This document shows positions 43,260 through 52,018 of a DNA stretch of 64,000 nt, one piece after another. The stretch's first letter is position 1. Every line of letters begins with the position of its first letter. The DNA is from Nitratireductor aquimarinus (GTDB lineage: Bacteria; Pseudomonadota; Alphaproteobacteria; Rhizobiales; Rhizobiaceae), in contig NZ_JAFKDE010000004.1 in NCBI RefSeq assembly GCF_017255295.1, positions 248,001-312,000 of the forward strand. The letters run 5' to 3'. The translations under genes and the position numbers were made by a program. Under the pieces are notes generated by a model. That model ran no database searches, had not been told where the DNA came from, and saw nothing but the letters and a program-made list of their open reading frames with translations.

Positions 43260-44627
43260 ATGGCGGGCAAACTGACACTGGAAAGCCTCAGAGCAGCGGC
43301 AGAGGCCGGCGAGATCGACACCGTGCTCGTGGCGCTGGTCGACATGCAGGGGCGTCTGATGGGCAAACGCTTCCATGTGGAATATTTTTTGGAAAGCGCC
43401 TTTGAGGAAACCCATAGCTGCAACTATCTGCTCGCCACCGACATGGAGATGTTCACGGTCGAGGGCTACCACGCGACGAGCTGGTCGGCGGGCTATGGCG
43501 ACTACACGATGAAGCCGGACCTCTCGACCATGCGCCGCATTCCCTGGCTGGAAGGCACGGCGCTGGTTCTGTGCGACGTGCTCGACCACCACACCCATGA
43601 GGACGTGCCGCACTCGCCCCGCGCCATCCTGAAAAAACAGGTCGCGCGGCTGGAAGCCATGGGCATGAAGGCGATGATGGCCTCGGAACTGGAGTTCCAC
43701 CTGTTCCGCGACACGTTTGAGGAAGCCGCCGCAAAGGGCTATCGCGGGCTGGAGCGCATCAGCGCCTACAACGAGGATTATCACATCTTCCAGACCACCA
43801 AGGAGGAGGATGTGATGCGGGCGATCCGCAACGGCCTCCATGGCGCGGATGTGCCGGTGGAGAACTCCAAGGGCGAGGCCGATGCCGGACAGGAAGAAAT
43901 CAATGTCCGCTACACCGACGCGCTGACCATGGCCGACCGCCATTCAATCGTGAAGAATGGCTGCAAGGAAATCGCCTGGAAGGCCGGGCGCGCCGTCAGC
44001 TTCATGGCCAAGTGGGACGACAGCGCCGCCGGCAATTCCTCCCATGTCCACCAGTCTCTGTGGACGCTCGACGGCAAGCCGCTTTTCTTCGATCCGGCGG
44101 GCGAACACGGCATGTCCCCGCTCATGCGGCACTACATGGCCGGGCTTCTCGCCCATGCCGGCGAGATCACCTGTTTCCTCGCGCCTCACATCAATTCCTA
44201 CAAGCGCTTTGCAGCCGGCACCTTCGCCCCCACCAAGGCGATCTGGTCGTTCGACAACCGCACGGCGGGCTACCGCGTCTGCGGTTCGGACACCAAGGCG
44301 GTGCGCGTGGAATGCCGGGTCGGCGGCGCCGACCTGAACCCCTATCTGGCCTTCGCCGCGCTGATTGCGGCGGGCATTCACGGCATCGAGAACAGGACCG
44401 GGCTGGAGCCGGCCTTCGTTGGCGATGCCTATGAAGGCCAGGGCGTGCGCGAAATACCGAAAACCCTGCGCGACGCCACCACCGCACTGGACGGTTCGGC
44501 CATGCTGCGTGAAGCCTTTGGCGACGCAGTGGTGGATCATTACGTCCACGCAGCCCGGTGGGAACAATCCGAGTATGATCGTCGCGTGACCGACTGGGAG
44601 GTCAGGCGCGGTTTTGAGAGAGCATGA
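43260..44627 (+). CDS. Glutamine-synthetase-like gamma-glutamyl-amine ligase
   Basis: The 455-residue protein has the GS catalytic barrel: metal-binding SELEFHLFRD, GQEEINVRYTDAL, the ATP/metal segment AGNSSHVHQSLW, INSYKRF, APTKAIWSFDNRTAGYRV and ECRVGGADLNPYLAFAAL. It lacks the Tyr adenylylation loop of GlnA and resembles the PuuA/GlnA3-type ligases that join glutamate to amines. Its operon partners (aldehyde and alcohol dehydrogenases, amidohydrolase, TRAP importer) fit a gamma-glutamylation pathway for an amine or amino alcohol. The amine substrate is not readable from sequence. Confidence 0.88.
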   Translation: MAGKLTLESLRAAAEAGEIDTVLVALVDMQGRLMGKRFHVEYFLESAFEETHSCNYLLATDMEMFTVEGYHATSWSAGYGDYTMKPDLSTMRRIPWLEGTALVLCDVLDHHTHEDVPHSPRAILKKQVARLEAMGMKAMMASELEFHLFRDTFEEAAAKGYRGLERISAYNEDYHIFQTTKEEDVMRAIRNGLHGADVPVENSKGEADAGQEEINVRYTDALTMADRHSIVKNGCKEIAWKAGRAVSFMAKWDDSAAGNSSHVHQSLWTLDGKPLFFDPAGEHGMSPLMRHYMAGLLAHAGEITCFLAPHINSYKRFAAGTFAPTKAIWSFDNRTAGYRVCGSDTKAVRVECRVGGADLNPYLAFAALIAAGIHGIENRTGLEPAFVGDAYEGQGVREIPKTLRDATTALDGSAMLREAFGDAVVDHYVHAARWEQSEYDRRVTDWEVRRGFERA

Positions 44628-44628
44628 C

Positions 44629-46017
44629 ATGACCAAGACACTGCAATGCATTTCCCCCATCGACGGCTCGGTCTATGCCGAGCGCGCCGTGATGGACCCC
44701 GACATGGCTTCTGCCCTTCTGGCGCGCGCGCGCCAGGCGCAAAAGACCTGGGCCGCGCGTCCGCTTGATGAGCGCGTCGCGATGGTGAACGCCGGCGTCG
44801 CCCGCCTCAACGAGATGAAGGACGAGGTGGTGCCAGAGCTTGCCCACATGATGGGCCGCCCGGTGCGCTATGGCGGCGAGTTCGGCGGGATGAACGAGCG
44901 CTCCTCCTATATGGCCGGGGTCGCCGCACGCGGCCTCGCCCCCATCGTTCTGGAGGATTCAGAGAATTTCGACCGCCGCATCGAACGCGTACCCCACGGG
45001 CTCGTCGGCGTCATCGCGCCGTGGAACTATCCCTACATGACGGCCATGAACACCATCGTTCCCGCCCTCATCGCGGGCAATGCCGTCGCCGTCAAACACG
45101 CCACGCAGACGCTGCTGGTGGGTGAGCGCATCGTGCGCGCCTTCCATGAGGCGGGCATTCCCGAAGAGCTGTTCGTCAACCTCTTCCTCGACCATGCCGG
45201 AACGGAAAAACTGATCGGCGAACGCTCTTTCGACTTCATCAACTTCACAGGCTCCGTCGGCGGCGGGCGCGCCATCGAGCGGGCGGCTGCCGGCACCTTC
45301 ACCGGGCTCGGGCTTGAACTCGGCGGCAAGGATCCCGCCTATGTGATGGACGATGCGGATATCGACTGGGCGGTCGATGGCCTGATGGACGGCGCGATGT
45401 TCAATGCCGGCCAGTGCTGCTGCGGCATTGAGCGCATCTATGTGGCCGAACGGCATTTCGACAGTTTCGTCGAGAAATCCGCCGAATGGGTCGGCAAGCT
45501 GAAGCTCGGCAACCCCTTCGATGCAGAAACCACCATCGGCCCCATGGCCAACCGCCGGTTTGCAGCCGAAGTGCGCAGCCAGACCGAAGACGCGCTGGCA
45601 CAGGGCGCAAAAGCGCTGGTCGATCCGAAAGCCTTCCCCGAGGATGATGGTGGCACCTATCTCATGCCGCAGATCCTTGTGAACGTGAACCACCAGATGC
45701 GGGTGATGCGCGAGGAGAGTTTTGGCCCGGTCGTCGGCATCATGCCGGTGAAGAACGACGCCGAAGCGCTCGACCTCATGAACGATTGCGAATTCGGCCT
45801 CACCGCCTCGCTCTGGACCGCCGATCCGGACCGTGCGGCGTCACTCGGAGCCGAAATCGACACGGGCACCGTGTTCATGAACCGCGCCGATTATCTCGAT
45901 CCCGCCCTGTGCTGGACCGGCTGCAAGAACACCGGGCGCGGCGGCGCGCTGTCGGAAATCGGCTACCACAATCTGACCCGTCCGAAATCCTACCATCTGA
46001 GAAAGAAACAGGCATGA
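44629..46017 (+). CDS. NAD(P)-dependent aldehyde dehydrogenase
   Basis: The 462-residue protein has the ALDH motifs VIAPWNYPYMTAMNTIVPAL, the nucleotide-binding NFTGSVGGGRAIE, GLELGGKDPAYVMDD with the general-base Glu, and FNAGQCCCGIERIYV containing the nucleophilic Cys. It oxidises an aldehyde to an acid. It starts 1 bp after the ligase stop and overlaps the next gene by ATGA, so the three enzymes are made together. The substrate is presumably the aldehyde formed by the downstream alcohol dehydrogenase. Confidence 0.92.
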   Translation: MTKTLQCISPIDGSVYAERAVMDPDMASALLARARQAQKTWAARPLDERVAMVNAGVARLNEMKDEVVPELAHMMGRPVRYGGEFGGMNERSSYMAGVAARGLAPIVLEDSENFDRRIERVPHGLVGVIAPWNYPYMTAMNTIVPALIAGNAVAVKHATQTLLVGERIVRAFHEAGIPEELFVNLFLDHAGTEKLIGERSFDFINFTGSVGGGRAIERAAAGTFTGLGLELGGKDPAYVMDDADIDWAVDGLMDGAMFNAGQCCCGIERIYVAERHFDSFVEKSAEWVGKLKLGNPFDAETTIGPMANRRFAAEVRSQTEDALAQGAKALVDPKAFPEDDGGTYLMPQILVNVNHQMRVMREESFGPVVGIMPVKNDAEALDLMNDCEFGLTASLWTADPDRAASLGAEIDTGTVFMNRADYLDPALCWTGCKNTGRGGALSEIGYHNLTRPKSYHLRKKQA

Positions 46018-47159
46018 AGCTCGAAGGAAACTGGTCCTATCCCACCTCCGTGCGGTTCGGCGCGGGCCGCATCCGGGAACTGGCCGAGGCCTGCAAAGCG
46101 GCCGGCATCACAAGGCCGCTGCTCGTCACCGACCGGGGCCTCGCCGGCATGGAGATCACGAAGAATGCCCTCGGCATTCTGGAAGAAGCCGGCCTTGGCC
46201 GCGCGCTCTTCTCCGAGGTCGACCCCAATCCCAATGAGAAGAACCTCGAAGCCGGCATCAGGGCGTTCGTGGATGGCGGGCATGATGGCGTCGTCGCCTT
46301 TGGCGGCGGCTCGGGCCTTGATCTGGGCAAGCTGATCGCCTTCATGGCCGGTCAGACGCGGCCCGTGTGGGATTTCGAGGATATTGGCGACTGGTGGACC
46401 CGCGCCGACGCCTCGAAGATCGCCCCCAATGTGGCCGTGCCCACCACGGCAGGCACCGGCTCGGAAATGGGCCGCGCGGGCGTTCTCACCAATTCGCAGA
46501 CCCATGTGAAGAAGATCATCTTCCATCCGAAAATTCTGCCCTCGGTGGTGATCTGCGATCCCGAACTGACCGTCGGCATGCCGAAGGCGATCACCGCGGG
46601 CACCGGCATGGACGCCTTTGCCCACTGTCTGGAAGCCTATTCATCGCCCTTCTATCACCCTATGAGCCAGGGCATTGCGCTGGAGGGGCTTCGGCTCGTG
46701 AAGGAAAACCTGCCGCGTGTCTATGAAAATGGCAGTGATCTGGAAGCCCGCGCGCACATGATGAGCGCTGCCGCCATGGGCGCGGTCGCCTTCCAGAAGG
46801 GGCTCGGCGCGATCCACGCGCTGTCGCATCCGGTCGGCGCGATCTACAACACCCATCACGGCACCACCAATGCCGTTGTCATGCCAGCGGTGCTGAAGCT
46901 CAATCGCCCGGAAATCGAGGACCGCATCGCCGCCGCTGCCGCTTATCTGGGCATTGCGGGCGGGTTCGACGGGTTCTTCGATTTCGTGATGCAGCTTCGG
47001 GCCGATCTCGGCATTCCCGACCGGCTGGGCGACATGGGCGTCGGCACGGACCGCATCGACGAGATGGTGGCGATGGCTCTGGAAGACCCCAGCGCCGGCG
47101 GCAACCCGGTCAAGATGACCGCCGCCAACACGAAAGCGCTGTTCGAAGCCTGCATCTGA
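46014..47159 (+). CDS. Iron-containing (group III) alcohol dehydrogenase
   Basis: The 381-residue protein has the group III ADH layout: an N-terminal nucleotide-binding half with VVAFGGGSGLDLGKLIAF and VAVPTTAGTGSEMGRAGVLT. The metal-binding half has GTGMDAFAHCLEAY, HALSHPVGAIYNTHHGTTNA and other conserved Asp/His residues that ligate Fe(II). It interconverts an alcohol and an aldehyde with NAD. As last gene of the operon it may oxidise the hydroxyl of a gamma-glutamyl amino alcohol for the aldehyde dehydrogenase. Confidence 0.92.
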   Translation: MKLEGNWSYPTSVRFGAGRIRELAEACKAAGITRPLLVTDRGLAGMEITKNALGILEEAGLGRALFSEVDPNPNEKNLEAGIRAFVDGGHDGVVAFGGGSGLDLGKLIAFMAGQTRPVWDFEDIGDWWTRADASKIAPNVAVPTTAGTGSEMGRAGVLTNSQTHVKKIIFHPKILPSVVICDPELTVGMPKAITAGTGMDAFAHCLEAYSSPFYHPMSQGIALEGLRLVKENLPRVYENGSDLEARAHMMSAAAMGAVAFQKGLGAIHALSHPVGAIYNTHHGTTNAVVMPAVLKLNRPEIEDRIAAAAAYLGIAGGFDGFFDFVMQLRADLGIPDRLGDMGVGTDRIDEMVAMALEDPSAGGNPVKMTAANTKALFEACI

Positions 47160-47174
47160 GGTTCGGCGCACGCG

Positions 47175-47334
47175 CCTCTCATCCGCCTGCCGGCACCTTC
47201 TCCCCGTTCATGGGGAGAAGGAAAGCGCGGCGATGACGGCGGAACCATTTCACCGATGCAGTGAAGGGCGCTAACAACAAAACTTCCTCCTTCTCCCCGC
47301 GCGCGGGGAGAAGGTGCCGGCAGGCGGATGAGGG
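47175..47334. repeat. RIME-like inverted repeat pair in a 502-bp gene-free spacer
   Basis: The gap 47160-47661 has no gene. 47175-47221 and 47289-47334 are inverted copies sharing CGCCTGCCGGCACCTTCTCC, and each contains an inner CTTCTCCCC/GGGGAGAAG palindrome. This type of repeat is common in rhizobial intergenic DNA. It follows the alcohol dehydrogenase stop, so it may fold at the 3' end of that operon's mRNA. Confidence 0.75.
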
Positions 47335-47376
47335 GCCTGCGCCAACGCTACAAGTTTGCGCCCTCCATCCCGCCCC

Positions 47377-47421
47377 CGCCCTTCGCCTTTCGGCAAGCTC
47401 AAGAAGCTCAGGATGAGGGCT
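47377..47421. repeat. REP-family copy, long variant
   Basis: This 45-bp copy, with CCTTTCGGCAAGCTCAAGAA in the middle and CTCAGGATGAGGGCT at the end, is nearly identical to 20409-20453. It forms a self-complementary hairpin with inner CTTTCGGCAAGC-type pairing. Confidence 0.7.
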
Positions 47422-47590
47422 GTGGTTGTGCTGGCCAACAGCAAACTATGCCGCGTATGTCTGGCCTCTCCCATAATCAGGAACTCTCCAGCAGATCCCA
47501 GCTGCCCCCCAGAAACGTCCTACCTTCGCCAATAACGAAGAGCGATACGGCTCACCCTTTGCTCACTGCCGCTTCGACCGCGTTGCCTTG

Positions 47591-47631
47591 CCTTTCCCTC
47601 ATCCTGAGCTTGTCGAAGGGCGAGGGAAAGG
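47591..47631. repeat. REP-family copy, inverse orientation
   Basis: The copy contains CTCATCCTGAGCTTGTCGAA and is flanked by inverted CCTTTCCCTC and GAGGGAAAGG, so it forms one long stem-loop. It lies 31 bp beyond the stop of the minus-strand acyl-CoA synthetase gene and could end that transcript. Confidence 0.7.
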
Positions 47632-47661
47632 GCACGCACGACCACCGCCACCGCCGCCCGC

Positions 47662-50337
47662 CTAAAGCTTCAGCAACATGGTGACGATCCCCGCCTCGCC
47701 GCTATCCTTCACCACGAAACCGAAATCGCGGCACATTTTGAGCATCTTGATGTTGTCGCTCAGGACAATGCCCTCGATGGCCCCGATGCCCTCTTCCTTG
47801 CCGTAATCGATGAGCTGCTTCAGAAGCGCAAAGCCAAGCCCGTGGCCCTGAAGATCGGTGCGCACCAGAAGACCGTATTCGGCGATCTCCTTGTCCGGAT
47901 CAGAGGAAAGACGGCCAATGCCCGCCATCTCGCCATCCTCCTCGCGCAGCGCGATGAAGGCCATGTCGCGCTCGTAATCGAGCTGGCTCAGCCGCTCCAG
48001 CATCTCGTCCGGGAAATGCTTGCGCGGGGCAAGGAAACGGAACCTGATGTCTTCGGGCGAAACGCGTGCGAGAAAATCAGGGAAAAGCGCCACATCCGCC
48101 GGCTTGATGGGGCGTAAATGATAGTGATGCCCCTCCAGGTCTACATCCTGTTCCCACCCGTCCGGATAGGGCCGGATGGCAAGGTCGGGGTTCGGTCCCC
48201 TGCGGTTGATCTCCGCCGGCTCGATCTCGATGCGCGCATCGAGCGCCACCACGCCGTCGGCATCGGCCAGCAGCGGGTTGATGTCCATGCCCTTGATGCA
48301 GGGAAAGTCGACGATCATCTGCGACACCGCGTTGAGCGCGCCGGCAATCGCCTCGCGGTCTGCGGGGGCGCGGTCGCGATAGCCGGCAAGCAGCTTGCCG
48401 ATCCGCGTCGAGGCCATCAGATCGCCGGCCAGCACATCGTCGAGCGGCGGCAGCGCGATTGCCGTGTCCTCCATCACCTCGACAGCCGTGCCGCCCGCGC
48501 CGAACAGCACGACCGGCCCGAAAATCGGGTCCTGGCTGACGCCGAGGATCAGCTCGTGGGCATGCTTGCGCTCCACCATGGGCTGAACGACGAACCCTTC
48601 GAGTTCCTCGCGCGTGCCGGCATCCTCCAGCCGCTTAATGATGTTCTCGGCAGCCTTTTCCGCAGCCTCTCGCGTTTTCAGGCCCAGCACCACGCCGCCG
48701 ACATCGGATTTGTGCGTGATGGTCTTGGAGAGAAGCTTGACGACCACCTTCTCGAACTTCTCGAAAAGCCGCGCGGCCGCCTCGCCCACATCCTGCGGCG
48801 TCTCCACGATCAGCGTCTCCGGCACGCGAATGCCGTAGGCCGCAATGGCCGCCTTGGCCTCCGGCTCCGTCAGCATGCGCCGGCCTTCGGCAGCCACTTT
48901 TTCGAGAATGGCGCGCAGGCCCTCACGGTCGCCCTGCACGTCCTCGCTGCGGCTCGAAGGCACACGGGTCAGCGCCTTTTGCGCCCGCGACCACTCGCCG
49001 AGATAAGACAGCGCCGCCGTGGCGCTGGACGGTGTGCTGAAATTGGCGATGCCGGATTCCTGCAAAATGCGCCGTCCCTCGCGCGCGGTCTCCTCGCCCA
49101 GCCAGCAGGTGATCAGCGGCTTGCCGTTGATCTTGCCCCGGTCGGCAAGGGCCGCGACCGCGCGGGCGGCATCGGAGGGCGAGGCAAGCCCCGTCGGGCA
49201 GTTGAAGACGAGAACGGCGTCCGTGTCTGCATCGTCGGCGACCGCCAGAACCGCCTCGCTGTAACGCTCCGGCGGCGCATCACCGATAATGTCGGCGGGG
49301 TTCGAATGCGACCAGTTGGGCGGCAGCGCCCGGTCCATGCGGGCAATCGTTTCGGGCGAGAACTCGGCCATCGTGCCGCCCAGATCGTTGAGCCGGTCGA
49401 CCGCCAGAACACCCGCGCCGCCGCCATTGCTGACAATGCCCACCTGCGCGCGCTGCAACGGGCGGAAGCGCGCCAGAACCTCGGCTGCGTCGAACAGTTC
49501 GCCCAGATCCAGAACCCGCAGAATGCCGGCGCGGCGCAGCGCCGCCTCGACCACGCGGTCCGCGCCTGAAAGCGCGCCGGTGTGGGTTGCCGCCGCCTGC
49601 GCCGCCTGCGCATGGCGCCCCGCCTTGATGGCGATCACCGGCTTCAGCCTTGCGGCCGCGCGCGCAGCCGTCATGAATTTGCGCGGGCTCGGGATCGTCT
49701 CGAGATACATGAGAATGCCGCGCGTGCGGCCGTCGCCCGCAAGCATCTCCAGATAGTCGCCCACATCCACGTCGGCCATGTCGCCCAGCGACACGATGTG
49801 GGAAAAGCCCACGCCCTCCGCCGCCGCCCAGTCGACCAGCGATGTGGCGATCGCGCCCGACTGCGACAGGAGCGCCAGCCCGCCGGGCTTTGCCTGCATA
49901 TGCGCGAAGCTGGCGTTGAAATTCATCGGCGGCACCATCAGCCCCACCGTGTTCGGCCCGATGATGCGGAAGAGATAGGGCCGCGCCGCGTCGAGCATGG
50001 CCTGCCGCAGACCGTTCTCGCGCGTCAGCCCGGCGGTGATGACAACCGCCGCACGCGTTCCCTTTTCGCCAAGCTCGGTGATGATGCCGGGCACGGCTTC
50101 CGGCGGCGTCACGATCACGGCGATGTCCGGCACACCGGGAATGTCTGCCGCGCTCTTGTAACAGGGGCGGCCGTCGACCTCGCTGTATTTCGGATTGACC
50201 GCCCAGACCTCGCCGGCAAACCCGCCATCCTTCAGGTTTTGCATCACGATGTGGCCGACAGCGCCGGGCCTGCCCGATGCGCCGATCACGGCCACGGAGC
50301 GCGGGCGGGCGGCGAATTCGAGATTGCGGATCGTCAT
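47662..50337 (-). CDS. Acyl-CoA synthetase (NDP-forming) / GNAT acetyltransferase fusion
   Basis: The 891-residue protein (start 50337, GGAG upstream) has a CoA-binding domain (VAVIGASGRPGAVGHIVMQN), then succinyl-CoA-synthetase-like and ATP-grasp domains (TEPEAKAAIAAYGIRVPETL, VVKLLSKTITHKSDVGGVVL). A C-terminal GNAT domain occupies about the last 160 residues (FRFLAPRKHFPDEMLERLSQ, LVRTDLQGHGLGFALLKQLI). This is the PatZ/Pka architecture, a protein lysine acetyltransferase controlling acetyl-CoA synthetase. The HTGALSG segment keeps a His where catalytic NDP-forming ligases have theirs, so ligase activity may also survive. It is a single gene. Confidence 0.9.
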   Translation of the reverse strand: MTIRNLEFAARPRSVAVIGASGRPGAVGHIVMQNLKDGGFAGEVWAVNPKYSEVDGRPCYKSAADIPGVPDIAVIVTPPEAVPGIITELGEKGTRAAVVITAGLTRENGLRQAMLDAARPYLFRIIGPNTVGLMVPPMNFNASFAHMQAKPGGLALLSQSGAIATSLVDWAAAEGVGFSHIVSLGDMADVDVGDYLEMLAGDGRTRGILMYLETIPSPRKFMTAARAAARLKPVIAIKAGRHAQAAQAAATHTGALSGADRVVEAALRRAGILRVLDLGELFDAAEVLARFRPLQRAQVGIVSNGGGAGVLAVDRLNDLGGTMAEFSPETIARMDRALPPNWSHSNPADIIGDAPPERYSEAVLAVADDADTDAVLVFNCPTGLASPSDAARAVAALADRGKINGKPLITCWLGEETAREGRRILQESGIANFSTPSSATAALSYLGEWSRAQKALTRVPSSRSEDVQGDREGLRAILEKVAAEGRRMLTEPEAKAAIAAYGIRVPETLIVETPQDVGEAAARLFEKFEKVVVKLLSKTITHKSDVGGVVLGLKTREAAEKAAENIIKRLEDAGTREELEGFVVQPMVERKHAHELILGVSQDPIFGPVVLFGAGGTAVEVMEDTAIALPPLDDVLAGDLMASTRIGKLLAGYRDRAPADREAIAGALNAVSQMIVDFPCIKGMDINPLLADADGVVALDARIEIEPAEINRRGPNPDLAIRPYPDGWEQDVDLEGHHYHLRPIKPADVALFPDFLARVSPEDIRFRFLAPRKHFPDEMLERLSQLDYERDMAFIALREEDGEMAGIGRLSSDPDKEIAEYGLLVRTDLQGHGLGFALLKQLIDYGKEEGIGAIEGIVLSDNIKMLKMCRDFGFVVKDSGEAGIVTMLLKL

Positions 50338-50454
50338 GGGCGATGACTCCGGGTTTTTCAGTGCGGAAATTTGCAGGGTCACTATAGCGGCATCCGGCAA
50401 CGGAAATGCAACCCGCCACGGGCGGTTCCCCTCAGCCTATTTCGGTCAAATGCC

Positions 50455-51228
50455 CTAACACACAAGCCGTGGTGCGGCGGCCACGAGCGCCCGGCCCGCC
50501 TGCGACTGCGGATCTGCAATAATCTGCGGTGTCGCTCCCGTTTCGACAATGCGGCCTGCCTCCATGATCGCCACCCGATGCGCGATGAGACGCACGACTG
50601 CCAGATCATGCGCGATGAAGAGGTAGGAGAGACCGTCGCTTTTCTGCAAATCAGCGATGAGTTCGAGAATATGGCCGCGCACCGACTGGTCGAGCGCGGA
50701 GACAGGCTCGTCGAACACGATCAGCGCGGGGCGCGCCGCCAGAGCACGGGCGATGGCGACCCGCTGGCGCTCGCCGCCCGACACTTCGTGAACGCCGCGC
50801 GCGGCATAGCCTGCGGGAAGCCCGACCCGCTCCAGCAGTGCGCCCACCCGCACCGGGCGCGCCGCACGATCCGCAAGGCCATGGATGCGCAACGGATCCG
50901 CCAGCACACCGCCGATGGTCGCGCGCGGATTGAAGGCCGCAAGCGGATCCTGAAACACCATCTGGATCGCGCGGCGGCGCGTGCGCAGCGCCTGCCCGCG
51001 AAGCTCAAGCCAGTCCTCGCCGAGAAGCCGCACCGCTCCCGCATCGGCCGGCAAAAGCCTGAGCAGCACCCGCGCGAGCGTCGACTTGCCGCTGCCCGAC
51101 GCGCCCACCAGCCCCAGCGTCTCGCCCTGAGCAAGCGTCAGGCTGACATCATCAAGTGCGGTCACCCTGCGCCCCCGGCTGGTGAAGGTCTTGCAGAGGT
51201 TCTGCGCAACGAGAAGCGGCTCAGACAT
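50455..51228 (-). CDS. Dipeptide-type ABC importer ATPase (DppF/OppF type)
   Basis: The 257-residue ATPase has Walker A GASGSGKSTL, Q-loop VFQDPLAAFNPRATIG, signature VSGGERQRVAIARAL, Walker B LIVFDEPVSALDQSV and H-loop IAHDLAVV. It is shorter than many DppF proteins because it lacks the C-terminal oligopeptide extension with the iron-sulphur Cys residues. Its start overlaps the end of the other ATPase gene by 8 bp. It is the last gene of the operon. Confidence 0.88.
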   Translation of the reverse strand: MSEPLLVAQNLCKTFTSRGRRVTALDDVSLTLAQGETLGLVGASGSGKSTLARVLLRLLPADAGAVRLLGEDWLELRGQALRTRRRAIQMVFQDPLAAFNPRATIGGVLADPLRIHGLADRAARPVRVGALLERVGLPAGYAARGVHEVSGGERQRVAIARALAARPALIVFDEPVSALDQSVRGHILELIADLQKSDGLSYLFIAHDLAVVRLIAHRVAIMEAGRIVETGATPQIIADPQSQAGRALVAAAPRLVC

Positions 51229-52018
51229 CGGCCACTCCGTCGATCAGGCGCGGTGTTGAAAAGTCGATCTGCGCGGCAAGAAGCCGCTTCGTACAGGCGT
51301 GCGCCGGCTGTGCGAGAACCGCCTGCGCCGCACCCTTTTCCACCAGCTGCGCCCGTTGAAACACGGCTATGTCGTCGGCAAAGCCGGAGGCGAGCGCAAT
51401 GTCATGCGTGATGAAAACCAGCGTCATGCCCGCCTCGCGCACCAGTTCGTCGAGCAGCGCCACGATCTCGGCCTGCACCACCATGTCGAGCGCGCTTGTG
51501 GGCTCGTCGGCGATCAGCAGCCCCGGCCGCGCCGCAATGGCGGCGGCAATGCCGATGCGCTGGCGCTGCCCGCCGGAAAACTGATGCGGATAGGCACGAA
51601 GCGCAGCCTGCGGATCTGGAATGCGCACCCGCTCAAGCAGGGTCAGCGCATGCGACCGCGCCGCGCGCCAGTCGAGCCCCAGATGACGCACCGCGCCTTC
51701 CGCCACCTGTTCGCCAATGGTCAGAACGGGGTTGAGGCTGCCGCCGGGATCCTGAAACACCATGCCGATATCGCGCCCCGCAACCGGCGGTTTCGCAAGG
51801 CCGGGCCAGCCAATACTCCCCTCAATCCGCGCCTGCGGCGGCAGCAGCCCGGCGAGCGCCAGCGCAAGCGTGCTCTTGCCCGATCCGCTCTCGCCGATCA
51901 CCGCCAGCCGGCGGCCTTTCGCAATATCGAGATCGACGTCACGAAGCGCGAAACTTCGCGCATCATCACGCAAGTAGGAAACGGAGAGGCCCCGGATTTC
52001 GGCCAGTGGCGCGCTCAT
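51221..52018 (-). CDS. Dipeptide-type ABC importer ATPase (DppD/OppD type)
   Basis: The 265-residue protein has Walker A GESGSGKSTLALAL, Q-loop VFQDPGGSLNPVLTIGEQVA, signature FSGGQRQRIGIAAAI, Walker B LLIADEPTSALDMVV and H-loop ITHDIALA. It pairs with the DppF-type ATPase to drive the importer. The start overlaps the permease stop (ATGA). It too lacks the long C-terminal tail of classical OppD. Confidence 0.88.
   Translation of the reverse strand: MSAPLAEIRGLSVSYLRDDARSFALRDVDLDIAKGRRLAVIGESGSGKSTLALALAGLLPPQARIEGSIGWPGLAKPPVAGRDIGMVFQDPGGSLNPVLTIGEQVAEGAVRHLGLDWRAARSHALTLLERVRIPDPQAALRAYPHQFSGGQRQRIGIAAAIAARPGLLIADEPTSALDMVVQAEIVALLDELVREAGMTLVFITHDIALASGFADDIAVFQRAQLVEKGAAQAVLAQPAHACTKRLLAAQIDFSTPRLIDGVADV

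Noticed and set aside
48118-49569. A 483-codon plus-strand ORF opposite the acyl-CoA synthetase/GNAT gene
   Set aside because: It is an antisense shadow; the minus-strand frame contains all expected domains.
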